Below, one piece after another: positions 8,589 through 17,186 of a DNA stretch of 64,000 bases (position 1 is the stretch's first letter; each line of letters starts with the position of its first letter). Source of the stretch: Corynebacterium occultum (lineage in GTDB: Bacteria; Actinomycetota; Actinomycetes; Mycobacteriales; Mycobacteriaceae); contig NZ_CP046455.1 of assembly GCF_009734425.1 (NCBI RefSeq), forward strand, positions 434,001 to 498,000, given 5' to 3'. The notes below the pieces were generated by a model that was not told the DNA's origin, searched no databases, and saw only the letters and a program-made list of their open reading frames with translations. Made by a program: the position numbers and the translations under genes.

Positions 8589-8619
8589 CCCCGCCAGCTG
8601 GTGGTGCGGCGGGGTTTTT
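8589..8619 (+). terminator. Rho-independent terminator of the DUF4229 gene
   Basis: CCCCGCC (8589-8595) pairs with GGCGGGG (8608-8614) and TTTTTA follows directly. The T run overlaps the end of the convergent AEC transporter gene. Confidence 0.75.
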
Positions 8620-9577
8620 AGCGTCCGAAGAGCAGTGCGATCACCAGCATCGCCGGGAGGGCGGCGAAGGTGGTGAGGAATACCGAGTCCCGGGCGACGA
8701 CCTCCCCCTTGCGGTAGGTGGCGGCGTAGTTGTAGACATTCTGCGCGGTGGGCAGTGCCGCCAGGATGACGGCGGCGTAGAGGGCGTCGGTGTCCAGCCG
8801 CAGAGCCAGTCCCAGCCCCAGGGCGATCAGGGGCATGCCCACCAGTTTGATGGTGGTGGCGGTCAGGACCGAGGCGCGGTCCGCGGTGGAGTTGAGCACC
8901 CTGGTGGTGGTGAGGGAGGCGCCGAAGCTGAGCAGGATCATGGGGATGGAGGCACCGCCGAGGATCTCGAAGGGGGCCATCACCGGTGCGGGGACCTCCC
9001 ACTGCATCAGGCAGACCACCAGGCCGGCGACGGAGCCGAGCACGATGGGGCTGAAGAGGGAGTTCTTGATCACGTGCAGAATCTTGCGGCGGGAGCTGTG
9101 TCGCTTGCCGTCATCACTGAGTCCACTGGCACCACCGCTGACGGAGAGGGCGGCGAGCATCAGCGGGGTGAAGACCACCAGTTGGAGCACCAGGACGGGG
9201 GCAACATAAGCGCCGGTGCCCAGGACGTAGATGCTGACGGGCAGGCCGATATTGTTGGAGTTGACGTAGGCGGCGGCTGAGGCCCCCATCGCGGTGGTGG
9301 GGATATCGCGTTTGAAGAAGATCACGGAGATGACGCAGAAGAGCAGGGCGGTCAGGGCGGTGGCCAGGAAGATCACCCCGATCACCGGGGAGAAGAGCTC
9401 GGCCGGGTCGGAGGTGGCCACCACGTTGAAGAGCAGGGCGGGGGTGGCGGCGTAGAAGGCCACCCGGTTGAGCACCAGCCGCTGTTTCTCCCCCTGGATG
9501 ATGCCCTTTGCAGAGAGCAGGAAGCCGATGAAGATGATCGACAGGATGATGGCGAATCCGGTGATGATGCCGAGCAT
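8618..9577 (-). CDS. AEC-family (auxin efflux carrier-like) transporter
   Basis: The 319-aa protein is an integral membrane carrier with about ten helices in two bundles of five, separated by a charged loop near residues 150-170. The half-repeat motif AAYVNSNNIGLPVSIYVLG around residue 105 is typical of bacterial AEC proteins, whose members move malate, malonate or other organic acids, usually by proton coupling. The substrate cannot be read from the sequence. It lies 12 nt downstream of menA on the same strand and is probably co-transcribed with it. That linkage may be positional rather than functional. Confidence 0.82.
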   Translation of the reverse strand: MLGIITGFAIILSIIFIGFLLSAKGIIQGEKQRLVLNRVAFYAATPALLFNVVATSDPAELFSPVIGVIFLATALTALLFCVISVIFFKRDIPTTAMGASAAAYVNSNNIGLPVSIYVLGTGAYVAPVLVLQLVVFTPLMLAALSVSGGASGLSDDGKRHSSRRKILHVIKNSLFSPIVLGSVAGLVVCLMQWEVPAPVMAPFEILGGASIPMILLSFGASLTTTRVLNSTADRASVLTATTIKLVGMPLIALGLGLALRLDTDALYAAVILAALPTAQNVYNYAATYRKGEVVARDSVFLTTFAALPAMLVIALLFGR

Positions 9578-9589
9578 GGTCCCGCCTCC

Positions 9590-10495
9590 CTAGAGCCCGA
9601 GGACCAGGGCGACGGTGGTCAGGACAGACCAGGCCAGCATGGTCTTTCCGGTGGCCCCGATCACCGGGATCAGGTCCTTGCCGGTCTTGAGGCGCACGAT
9701 GGGGGAGGCACCCTTGATGGCCAGCGGGAAGAGGATCAGGCCGATCAGTGCCGGGATGGTGGCGAAGGCCAGGACCACGGAAGCCAGGAAGGGCATGCAG
9801 AGCAGCACCCGGTAGAGGATCCGGGAGTTGCGGTCACCCAGACGTACCGCCAGGGTGATCTTGCCGGCCTCCTCATCGGAGGGGATGTCGCGGATATTGT
9901 TGGCCAGGTTCACCGAGGCGGAGATGGAGCCGATGGCGATGGCGGCGACCAGTCCCTGCCAGCTGACCGCACCCCGCTGGGTGAACTCGGTGCCCATGAC
10001 GGCGACCAGACCGAAGAAGATGAACACCGCCACCTCTCCCAGGCCGCGGTAGCCATAGGGGTTTTTGCCACCGGTGTAGAACCAGGCACCGAGGATGCAG
10101 ATGGCACCGATGATGATGAACCACCAGGCGCTCGCCAGACTGAGTGCGATGCCGGCGATACCGGCGAGACCGAAGGAGAGGAAGGCGGCGGCCTTGACCT
10201 GCCCGGGCCGGGCCAGACCGGAACCGGTCAGCCGCAGCGGCCCGGTGCGGTCCTCATCGGTGCCGCGGATACCATCGGAGTAGTCGTTGGCGTAGTTCAC
10301 GCCGACGATCAGCGCCCAGGCGACCACCAGGGCCAGCAGGGCACGCCACCAGCTGAATCCGTCATGGAAGGCAGCGACACCGGAACCGACCAGGACAGGG
10401 GAGAAGGCGTTGGCCCAGGTCTGTGGGCGGGCTCCGGTGAGCCAGTCCCGGAGGGTGGCTCGGGGCTGCGGGGTGGTGGTGAGGGGCTCAGACAT
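9590..10495 (-). CDS. menA: 1,4-dihydroxy-2-naphthoate polyprenyltransferase MenA
   Basis: MenA joins the polyprenyl tail to 1,4-dihydroxy-2-naphthoate, giving demethylmenaquinone in the membrane. The 301-aa protein is a UbiA-type prenyltransferase with about eight to nine helices. The first Asp-rich motif NDYSDGIRGTDED starts at residue 70, and the second site includes NNIRDIPSDEEAGK near residue 205. Both bind prenyl diphosphate through Mg2+. ATG 10495 is the first in-frame start. Its partner genes menE, menB, menC, menD, menG and the polyprenyl synthase lie in the same 20 kb. It leads a likely two-gene unit with the AEC carrier. Confidence 0.93.
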   Translation of the reverse strand: MSEPLTTTPQPRATLRDWLTGARPQTWANAFSPVLVGSGVAAFHDGFSWWRALLALVVAWALIVGVNYANDYSDGIRGTDEDRTGPLRLTGSGLARPGQVKAAAFLSFGLAGIAGIALSLASAWWFIIIGAICILGAWFYTGGKNPYGYRGLGEVAVFIFFGLVAVMGTEFTQRGAVSWQGLVAAIAIGSISASVNLANNIRDIPSDEEAGKITLAVRLGDRNSRILYRVLLCMPFLASVVLAFATIPALIGLILFPLAIKGASPIVRLKTGKDLIPVIGATGKTMLAWSVLTTVALVLGL

Positions 10496-10606
10496 AATCC
10501 CTATTCTTCCCCACGGTGGCTGGGGAGGGGGAGTCGAGGGTGGGTACCCCCTGATGGTGGTGGCCCCAGGTCAACCCGGAATCCACTGAGAACAATCCAA
10601 AGGGAT

Positions 10607-10623
10607 GATGTGATTATCACGTC
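10607..10623. promoter_or_regulatory. palindrome between menA and the glycosyltransferase gene
   Basis: GATGTGAT-T-ATCACGTC is a 17-nt inverted repeat with one mismatch per half, in the 262-nt divergent region. It is a candidate operator. The half-site spacing is too short for a GlxR/CRP-type site. Confidence 0.3.
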
Positions 10624-10757
10624 CCAAAGGCGAAGATCCGGCAACTTTCCGCGCCGAAGTGTCCCCCTGCGGATCGGGGTTATAGGGTCGGGGGAGTTAT
10701 GGCCGCCTCCTCAAGTAGGGACGGTGCAGACAAGCGAATCGATGTCGAGAAGATCAG

Positions 10758-11639
10758 GTGGGAAAGAACAACGTGTGGATCGGTTATGCCGTGGGACAGT
10801 TCGCGAGTTTCTTCCTGACCCTGCTCCGGATGATCCCCCTGGCCCTGGCGAACCGTCTCAGCCGTTCCCGGGTGCCGCGGGAGGGTGAGGTCATCATCTC
10901 CCTGACCTCCCACGGCAACCGGATCAACCGGGTGCACTACACCCTGGAATCCATCTTCCGGGGTCATGAAAAGGCCCCGGTGGTGCTCTGGCTGGATCGG
11001 GCCGATTATGAGGCTGAGTGGCCGGTGACACTGCGCCGCCTGGTCACACGTGGCCTTCAGGTGCGCTGTTCCGATGGGGATTATGGCCCACACACCAAGT
11101 ACTGGGGTCAGTTTCGTGAGGTGGCCGGCAGCGGGACCAGGGTGGTCACCGTCGATGATGACATGATCTACCCGGAATGGTTCCTGCAGCGTCTGTTGTT
11201 CATCGGGGATCTGCGCCTGGACGCGGTGATCGCCTACCGGGCCCACCGCATTGAACTGCGGGAGGGTAAGATGCTGCCCTACACGAAATGGACCGCCGCG
11301 GACACCTGCGCGGCATCGGTGCTGCATTTCGCCACCGGGGTCTCCGGGGTGATGTACCCGGCGAGCTTCATCGACTATGTGGTGGCGCAGGGGGATGTGT
11401 TCACCGGGCTCTCCCCCCGGGCCGATGATGTCTGGCTGCATGCCTGCGCGCTACGGTCCGGACACCCCATCCGGCAGGTCTACGCCCAACCCCGCCACTT
11501 TGCGGTGGTGCCCACCACCCAGGTGGGGGCCCTGGTGGTTGGCAACACCCTCATGGGTGGCAATGATGAGCAGATCAGGCGGGTCTACACCCAGGAGGAC
11601 ATGGACCTCCTGCTGGGCGCGCATGACCGGGAGGACTAG
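10758..11639 (+). CDS. DxD-motif glycosyltransferase-like protein
   Basis: The 293-aa protein starts with a short hydrophobic region (residues 6-30) that may dock it on the membrane. A GT-A-like domain follows, with VIISLTSHGNRINRVHYTLES, a VVLWLDR strand, and VVTVDDDMIYPEWF whose D133-D135 form a DxD metal/nucleotide-sugar motif. It resembles actinobacterial conserved proteins next to menE, but the donor and acceptor are unknown. GTG 10758 is preceded by AGAAG; a second GTG at 10773 is possible. A TAGGGT -10 candidate at 10683-10688 would give a leader of about 60 nt. It overlaps menE tail to tail by 4 nt. Confidence 0.75.
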   Translation: MGKNNVWIGYAVGQFASFFLTLLRMIPLALANRLSRSRVPREGEVIISLTSHGNRINRVHYTLESIFRGHEKAPVVLWLDRADYEAEWPVTLRRLVTRGLQVRCSDGDYGPHTKYWGQFREVAGSGTRVVTVDDDMIYPEWFLQRLLFIGDLRLDAVIAYRAHRIELREGKMLPYTKWTAADTCAASVLHFATGVSGVMYPASFIDYVVAQGDVFTGLSPRADDVWLHACALRSGHPIRQVYAQPRHFAVVPTTQVGALVVGNTLMGGNDEQIRRVYTQEDMDLLLGAHDRED

Positions 11640-12766
11640 AAGAGCTTCTCGACGCCCCGGCGATCCACCTTGCCCGGCCCGATCAAGGGCAGCTCATCCA
11701 GATGACGCAGCTCCTTCGGCAGCTGCCAGCGCGGCAGCTCATCCAACCCCTCGATCACCTGCTCCGGGGTGGCACCACCCGAATAGGCGGCGACGATGGC
11801 TTGCCCCAGCCGAGGATGGGGGATCCCGACCACACAGGCCCCGGTGACCCCCGGAACCCCCAGGAGGGCCTGCTCCAGCACCTCCGGGTGGAGCTTGAGA
11901 CCCCCGGAATCGATCACCGAATCCAGCCGCCCCTGCACCTTGAGCACCCCCTCCTGCAGTTCCCCCGTATCAGAGGTGGCGAACCAGCCGGGTTCAGCGA
12001 AGGCCTCATGATCGGGAAGATTGCGATAACCCTGGGCGATCATCGGCCCACCCAGGTGGATCCGCCCATTGCGCACCTTCATCCGGGCACCGGGAAGGGG
12101 ATGGCCGTCATAGACACAACCCCCGGCGGTCTCGGAGGAGCCGTAGGTGGTCACGATCTTGATGCCCAGTTCCTCGGCGGCGCGCCGGGTCTGGGGGTTC
12201 AGGGCGGCACCGCCGATCAGGAGGGCGTCGAAAAGCCTCAGGGCCTCAATGCCTTCGAGGGTGTCCATGGCTTTGGCGAGCTGCATCGGGGCCAGTGAGG
12301 TGTAGAGGCGGTCCCCGGTCTCGGCCAGTTCGCGGGTGGCGGCGAGGAAGGCGGGGATCTGGAAACCATTGCTGAGGTCCAGAGCCAGGGGTTCGACCCC
12401 GGCGATCAGGGAACGGATGAGCACCTGGATGCCGGCGATGTGGTGGGCGGGCATGGGCAGCAGCCACTGTCCCTCCCCGCCGAGGTAGTGGTGGGTGGCA
12501 TCCGCTGAGCTGACCAGGTTGCGGGCGGTGAGCTGGGCTCCCTTGGGGGTGCCGGTGGATCCTGAGGTGGCCATCACCAGGGCGATGGAGCCGTCGATGG
12601 GGCGGCCCACGTGCTGGGTGTCGCGCAGCAGCTGGGTGCGGGAGCGGTCATGCAGGGGGACCGGCAGGAGGCAGCGTTGCCCGGCGATCGCCTCCTCCAG
12701 GTCAGTGAGAATGGCGGTGGGGTTGGCGGGGTCGACCGGGAGGGGTTCAAGGATGCGGGCAGCCAT
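11636..12766 (-). CDS. menE: o-succinylbenzoate-CoA ligase MenE
   Basis: MenE activates o-succinylbenzoate with ATP and CoA, the step before ring closure by MenB. The 376-aa adenylating enzyme has the P-loop SGSTGTPKG at residues 68-76, the YGSSETAGG motif, the hinge GELQEGVLKVQGRLDSVIDSGG, and the C-terminal catalytic lysine K366 (GPGKVDRRG). The frame stays open upstream to 13099, but that extension is Pro/Ser-rich shadow sequence. ATG 12766 is chosen because family homology begins there and a TAGACT -10 box ends 7 nt upstream. It is shorter than the enterobacterial enzyme, as usual in actinobacteria. Confidence 0.92.
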   Translation of the reverse strand: MAARILEPLPVDPANPTAILTDLEEAIAGQRCLLPVPLHDRSRTQLLRDTQHVGRPIDGSIALVMATSGSTGTPKGAQLTARNLVSSADATHHYLGGEGQWLLPMPAHHIAGIQVLIRSLIAGVEPLALDLSNGFQIPAFLAATRELAETGDRLYTSLAPMQLAKAMDTLEGIEALRLFDALLIGGAALNPQTRRAAEELGIKIVTTYGSSETAGGCVYDGHPLPGARMKVRNGRIHLGGPMIAQGYRNLPDHEAFAEPGWFATSDTGELQEGVLKVQGRLDSVIDSGGLKLHPEVLEQALLGVPGVTGACVVGIPHPRLGQAIVAAYSGGATPEQVIEGLDELPRWQLPKELRHLDELPLIGPGKVDRRGVEKLF

Positions 12767-12773
12767 GTCCCTG

Positions 12774-12779
12774 AGTCTA
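12774..12779 (-). promoter_or_regulatory. -10 box of menE, leaderless
   Basis: TAGACT on the minus strand ends 7 nt before the menE ATG at 12766. Confidence 0.55.
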
Positions 12780-12917
12780 ATCCCGGCCCGGGGTATTTCC
12801 GGGGTGGAAATAGCGGAGCGGGGTGCCGACCTGGGGAATGGTCGGCACCACGCGGGGTTGAGAGAGGTTCCCGGGGGACTGGATTTCAGGGCATCCCAGG
12901 GGTGCTGGGGGGGGGGA

Positions 12918-13352
12918 TTAGGCGAAGGTTGCTTCCTGCTGGGTGGAGCTGCGTCGGGCACTGATGAGGGTGTCCATGCTGTAGCGGCCGGCACCCAGGG
13001 CGGCCAGGGCGATGGTGCCGGCGGAGATGGCGCCGACCAGTTCCCAGCCGCCGTTGCCGACGAAGATGCCGTAGGGCAGGTGGGCGAAGATGGCGGCACC
13101 GGCCATGACCAAGGTGATCACAATCCCGACGATAGGGGTGAAGAGGCCGAGGATCAGGAGGGCGCCACCGATGATCTCGATGAGGGCGACGACGGGGGCG
13201 GCGACACTGGCGGCCGGGATGCCGATGGAGTCGAAGTAGCCGGAGATGCCTTCCAGGCCGGTGATCTGGAACTTGTCCCAGCCGTGGGCGATCAGGATGA
13301 CACCGAGCAGGACACGGGAAAGCAGTAGCGCAATCTCTTTGATGTTTGACAT
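12918..13352 (-). CDS. DoxX family membrane protein
   Basis: The 144-aa protein has four membrane helices and the DoxX signature: LLSRVLLGVILIAHGWDKFQ at the N-terminus, and a second half with GGALLILGLFTPIVG followed by an Asn/Gly-rich loop. DoxX proteins sit in the membrane and in mycobacteria have been linked to thiol and oxidative stress responses; the biochemical role here is unknown. ATG 13352 is preferred over ATG 13364 because a TATGTT box (13360-13365, minus strand) ends exactly 7 nt before it. The promoter lies in an AT-rich palindromic region. Confidence 0.82.
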   Translation of the reverse strand: MSNIKEIALLLSRVLLGVILIAHGWDKFQITGLEGISGYFDSIGIPAASVAAPVVALIEIIGGALLILGLFTPIVGIVITLVMAGAAIFAHLPYGIFVGNGGWELVGAISAGTIALAALGAGRYSMDTLISARRSSTQQEATFA

Positions 13353-13390
13353 GTCAATTAACATAGTAATTAAGTTGGTGTCGTGTCAAC
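13347..13390. promoter_or_regulatory. AT-rich inverted repeats at the DoxX promoter
   Basis: The start region holds the 12-nt palindrome TTGACATGTCAA, which spans the start codon. Next to it is an imperfect inverted repeat with arms CAACTTAAT and TGTTAATTG around TACTA, overlapping the -10 box. This layout fits an operator for a repressor such as a MarR- or HxlR-type protein, but the regulator is unknown. Confidence 0.4.
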
Positions 13391-13462
13391 TAGTGGATTC
13401 GCAAGGGGGTCTGGGAGGTGGCTGGCGGATCTTTTTTAAAATAAGTCATAAATACCTGATGT

Positions 13463-13478
13463 TGTGACATGGGTTACA
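13463..13478. promoter_or_regulatory. candidate GlxR (CRP-type) site upstream of the first YkvI gene
   Basis: TGTGACATGGGTTACA matches 10 of the 12 defined positions of TGTGANNTANNTCACA, the corynebacterial GlxR consensus. It lies 80 nt upstream of the ATG at 13558, in the intergenic region shared with the divergent DoxX gene. Confidence 0.4.
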
Positions 13479-13557
13479 GCTATCTTCTTTTATGGGTCTT
13501 CATGAATCCTGAAAACTGGCCACCCTGGCCGCAGAAAAAGATCTGAGAAGAGGTCCC

Positions 13558-14853
13558 ATGGGAAATGTGATGCAGGTACTCAAGATCGCCATGGCGTTCA
13601 TCGGTGTCGTCGTCGGCGCCGGTTTCGCCTCCGGCCAGGAAATGCTCCAGTACTTCGTGGCTTTCGGCATCAAGGGGATCTGGGGAGCGGTTCTCTCTGG
13701 TGCCATCATGATGTTCCTGGCCGTGATCATCCTGCAGTTGGGCAGCTATTACCGCGCGGGGGAGCATGGTGAGGTGTTCAAACGGGTCTCCTACCCGATC
13801 TTCTCCCGCGTCCTCGACTTCGGCGTGATCCTCACCCTCTTCTCGGTGGGCTTCGTCATGTTCGCGGGGGCTGGTTCAAATATGCAGCAGCAGTGGGGGC
13901 TTCCCCTCTGGGTGGGTGCGATCCTCATGGTGGTTCTGGTCCTGGCCGCCGGGATGCTGGACGTGGACAAGGTCACTGCCGTGATCGGTGCCATCACCCC
14001 TTTCATCCTGGCCTTCGTGCTGATTGCCTCGGCCTACACGCTGGCCACCACCGACATTGATTCCGCACAGCTTGATGCCGTGGCCAGGGAAACCGTGGAC
14101 ACCACCCTGCCGCACTGGACGGTGGCGGCGGTCAACTCCGTCGGTTTCAACCTCATGGTGGCGGTGTCCATGGCGATCGTCATCGGCGGCAGCATGTTCA
14201 ACCCCCGCCTCGCCGGCCTCGGTGGACTGGTCGGCGGCATCGGCTATGTCTTCATTCTCGTGGTCACCAGCCTGACCCTCTTCGCCGCCGTGGATAAGGT
14301 GGGCACCGATGCGATGCCGATGCTCACCATCGTCAACCAGATCCACCCCTGGCTGGGCCAGGCGATGGCGGTGGTCATCTACGGGATGATCTTCAACACC
14401 GCGCTGGGCATGTTCTACGCCCTGGGCAAACGCCTCACCGCCAAGAACCCGGACCGTTTCAAGGTCGTCTACATCACCGTCACCCTGATCGGTTTCGTCC
14501 TCAGCTTCATCGGCTTCCAGACCCTGGTCGCCTATGTCTACCCGGTACTCGGTTACATCGGCCTCCTCCTGATCGCCGTGATGATCTACGGCTGGTTCCG
14601 CGGCCATCGCCACATCAAGGCGGAATCCGGGCGCCGCGCCCGCCTCATGGTGCTCCTCGGGCTGCGCGAAGCCGGCCAGCTCAAGCCCGCCGAGGAACAG
14701 GAGCTCAAAGCCGAGGTGGCAGCCTCCAACCTGCCCCAGGAGGACATCGAACGAGCCCACCGCGAGGACCACCAGGGTGAAGGTACTCGCCCCCGCCCCC
14801 GCCACAGGGGGCGGGACGCTGAGCCGGCCCACTACGCGGAACGCAAGATCTAA
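13558..14853 (+). CDS. YkvI-type membrane transporter, copy 1
   Basis: The 431-aa protein has about ten to eleven membrane helices. The N-terminal VVVGAGFASGQEMLQYFVAF is characteristic of YkvI-like membrane proteins, distant members of the amino acid/cation symporter (APC, LeuT-fold) group. The broken first helix (GAGFASG) would form the substrate/sodium site. The substrate is unknown; branched-chain amino acids have been suggested for relatives on weak grounds. ATG 13558 follows AGAAGAGG. A second, very similar copy follows at 15065. This copy carries an extra Arg/Pro-rich tail of about 25 residues. Confidence 0.8.
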   Translation: MGNVMQVLKIAMAFIGVVVGAGFASGQEMLQYFVAFGIKGIWGAVLSGAIMMFLAVIILQLGSYYRAGEHGEVFKRVSYPIFSRVLDFGVILTLFSVGFVMFAGAGSNMQQQWGLPLWVGAILMVVLVLAAGMLDVDKVTAVIGAITPFILAFVLIASAYTLATTDIDSAQLDAVARETVDTTLPHWTVAAVNSVGFNLMVAVSMAIVIGGSMFNPRLAGLGGLVGGIGYVFILVVTSLTLFAAVDKVGTDAMPMLTIVNQIHPWLGQAMAVVIYGMIFNTALGMFYALGKRLTAKNPDRFKVVYITVTLIGFVLSFIGFQTLVAYVYPVLGYIGLLLIAVMIYGWFRGHRHIKAESGRRARLMVLLGLREAGQLKPAEEQELKAEVAASNLPQEDIERAHREDHQGEGTRPRPRHRGRDAEPAHYAERKI

Positions 14854-14882
14854 CTCCCCCCTTGGCCTCTGGGATTCCCCTG

Positions 14883-14919
14883 CCCCTGAGACACCGGCCA
14901 CGGATTCGCTCCTCAGGGG
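14883..14919 (+). terminator. hairpin between the two YkvI genes
   Basis: CCCCTGAG (14883-14890) pairs with CTCAGGGG (14912-14919) across a 21-nt loop. It is a weak terminator candidate, and transcription may continue into copy 2. Confidence 0.35.
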
Positions 14920-15064
14920 TAAAGAAGTGGCCTGAATCATGTCATTTCTCCAAAGAGGCGTGGCCAACTCGCGTGGTGATGGATCTAACAGGTAACTTCT
15001 TTCCCAGGCAGTACACAGCGGTCCGCCGGACCCGCGAGAAGAAAAACTGAGAAGAGGTTCCCTG

Positions 15065-16288
15065 ATGGGCAAAATCATGCAGATCCTCAAGATCGCCATG
15101 GCCTTCGTCGGCATCGTCGTCGGTGCCGGCTTCGCCTCCGGACAGGAGGTGCTCCAATACTTCGTGGCTTTCGGTATCCAGGGGATCTGGGGAGCGGTCC
15201 TCTCCGGACTGGTCATGACCCTGATGGCCATGATCATCCTGCAGCTGGGCAGCTACTTCCGCGCGGGGGAGCACGGTGAGGTATTCAAACGGGTCTCCCA
15301 CCCGGTCTTCTCCCGCATCCTCGACATCGGTGTGGTGATCACCCTCTTCTCCACCGGCTTCGTCATGTTCGCCGGGGCAGGGTCCAATATGCAGCAGCAG
15401 TGGGGGCTGCCGATCTGGGTGGGCGCGATCATCATGCTCCTCCTGGTCCTGGCCGCCGGCATGCTGGACGTGGACAAGGTCACCGCCGTGATCGGTGCCA
15501 TCACCCCCTTCATCCTGGCCTTCATCCTGATTGCCTCGGTGTACACCCTGTTCACCGCGGATGTCGACGTCGCGCGTCTCGACGCCGCGGCCAAGGCCAC
15601 CGTGGACACCACCCTGCCGCACTGGACCGTGGCGGCGGTCAACTCCGTCGGTTTCAACCTCATGGTGGCGGTGTCCATGGCGATCGTCATCGGCGGCAGC
15701 ATGTTCAACCCCCGTTGGGCCGGTATCGGCGGCATGGTCGGTGGCCTGCTCTACTCCCTCATGCTGCTGGTCAGTGCGCTGACCCTCTTCGCCGCCGTGG
15801 AGAGTGTGGGCACTGACGCCCTGCCGATGCTGACCATCATCAACCAGCTCAATCCCTGGCTGGGCCAGGCGATGGCGGTGGTCATCTACGGGATGATCTT
15901 CAACACCGCGCTGGGCATGTTCTACGCCCTGGGCAAGCGCCTCACCGCCAAGAACCCGGACCGTTTCAGGGTGGTCTATATCGGGGTCACCATCATCGGT
16001 TTTGTCCTCAGCTTCATCGGCTTCCAGACCCTGGTGGCCTATGTCTACCCGGTGCTGGGATACATCGGCCTGCTGCTGATCGCCGTGATGACCTGGGCCT
16101 GGTTCCGGGGTCACAGTCAGATCCGGGCGGAATCCGGGCGACGTGCCCGCCTCATGGTGCTGCTGGGACTCCGTGCCGGTGGAAAGATGGCACCCCGGGA
16201 GGAAGCGGAATTCAAAGCCGAGGTGGAGGCCTCCAACCTGCCCCGGGAGGAAATCGAAAGAGCCCACCGCGAGGGCCACGAAGTTTAA
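15065..16288 (+). CDS. YkvI-type membrane transporter, copy 2
   Basis: This 407-aa protein is a close paralogue of the preceding gene, with the same helix pattern and the GAGFASGQE motif in helix 1. Identity is patchy. Long stretches are identical or nearly so at the DNA level (for example 15602-15714 against 14095-14207), while other regions, such as residues 165-185 and the loops after residue 225, have diverged. The upstream CTGAGAAGAGG leader is also shared. ATG 15065 is 3 nt after a GAAGAGG-type ribosome binding site plus spacer. The C-terminal tail lacks the Arg-rich extension of copy 1. Substrate unknown. Confidence 0.8.
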   Translation: MGKIMQILKIAMAFVGIVVGAGFASGQEVLQYFVAFGIQGIWGAVLSGLVMTLMAMIILQLGSYFRAGEHGEVFKRVSHPVFSRILDIGVVITLFSTGFVMFAGAGSNMQQQWGLPIWVGAIIMLLLVLAAGMLDVDKVTAVIGAITPFILAFILIASVYTLFTADVDVARLDAAAKATVDTTLPHWTVAAVNSVGFNLMVAVSMAIVIGGSMFNPRWAGIGGMVGGLLYSLMLLVSALTLFAAVESVGTDALPMLTIINQLNPWLGQAMAVVIYGMIFNTALGMFYALGKRLTAKNPDRFRVVYIGVTIIGFVLSFIGFQTLVAYVYPVLGYIGLLLIAVMTWAWFRGHSQIRAESGRRARLMVLLGLRAGGKMAPREEAEFKAEVEASNLPREEIERAHREGHEV

Positions 16289-16315
16289 GGCACCCTCCCG
16301 GGTCACCAAGGGGGA

Positions 16316-16321
16316 TAGGCT
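16316..16321 (+). promoter_or_regulatory. -10 box, leaderless
   Basis: TAGGCT ends 8 nt before the ATG at 16330. Confidence 0.5.
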
Positions 16322-16329
16322 CAGGTGAC

Positions 16330-17061
16330 ATGACACCCTGGTGGGAACGCCACAATGAATACACAGCTCCCGGGAACCAGCTTTCCGCTGCGGCCTTGAG
16401 CCTGCTCAGGGAGGTCGCCGAGGCCTTCACTGTGACCGGGTCTGATACCCCCGGCTGGCCGGATCCCCACCTGGATCCGGATGTCCCCTTTGCTCGCCGC
16501 AATCCCGAAGACGAGGAATATGAGCGCTGCCTGGACCCGGGGCGCTATGCGCTGACCCAGGCCAGGGGAGCGGCCTGGGTGAAGGTGCTGCAGGAGCGCA
16601 AGGCGGTGGCCTCGCTCAAGGAAACGCATCCCGGACCGGGCAGAGCAGTGCTGAATGTGTCTCCCCGGCGCGGGGAACTGGGTGCCCAACCCCTGGTGCT
16701 CAAATATGAGTACTTCATCTTCGACACTGGCCACGCCCCCTGCCTGGAGGTCTGGGCAGGGCAACCGGCACTCAAGCTCAGTGAGGCACCGGACTGCGCC
16801 TGTGATGCCTGCGACTCCGGTTCAGATGATCTGCTGGAGATGATCGACAAGGCCATCTTCTCGGTGATTGACGGCTCCGTGATCGCCAGCGTCGAGCCCC
16901 GCTCCGCCAGCCTCCGCACCTCCTTCGGGGCGGAATCCCGCAGCCCTGGCCGCACCGTACGGGGGCAGGGCAGCACCCCTGTCAAGCTTGTTGCCGGGCC
17001 CTGGTTGCCCGGCTGGACCTCCAGGGTGCTGCTGAAAGCACCCCGGGGGTTCCGGCACTGA
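16330..17061 (+). CDS. DUF6226-like protein of unknown function
   Basis: The 243-aa protein is soluble with no signal peptide. It resembles actinobacterial DUF6226 proteins, chiefly through the Cys-rich motif PDCACDACDSGSDDLLEMID near residues 156-175, whose three Cys could bind metal. An N-terminal region rich in acidic residues and a Pro/Arg-rich C-terminus flank it. I have only a memory-based match to the family, so function remains open. The start is supported by the TAGGCT -10 box 8 nt upstream. It converges with the phosphate transporter unit. Confidence 0.65.
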   Translation: MTPWWERHNEYTAPGNQLSAAALSLLREVAEAFTVTGSDTPGWPDPHLDPDVPFARRNPEDEEYERCLDPGRYALTQARGAAWVKVLQERKAVASLKETHPGPGRAVLNVSPRRGELGAQPLVLKYEYFIFDTGHAPCLEVWAGQPALKLSEAPDCACDACDSGSDDLLEMIDKAIFSVIDGSVIASVEPRSASLRTSFGAESRSPGRTVRGQGSTPVKLVAGPWLPGWTSRVLLKAPRGFRH

Positions 17062-17186
17062 AGAGTTTGGGCAGGGGCATCGATAAGCGGTTCTGGATCA
17101 GGCGGTGTTGGAGTCCTCGCGCGCGGCATCATCCTCGGGGCGAAGGTGTCATTTCTGGGCAGGCCAGGCTGCGCCGGAGGTGGTTA

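Noticed and set aside
10607..10623. GlxR/CRP-type site between menA and the glycosyltransferase gene
   Set aside because: The TGTGA and ATCACG halves are too close for the 16-bp consensus; kept only as an unspecified palindrome.
12767..13099. N-terminal extension of menE
   Set aside because: The added sequence is Pro/Ser-rich, runs antiparallel to DoxX, and the -10 box 7 nt before ATG 12766 marks the true start.
14942..16336. Minus-strand frames opposite both YkvI genes (also 13876-15237)
   Set aside because: They mirror each other only because the plus-strand genes are paralogues; composition is His/Asp/Gly-rich without motifs.
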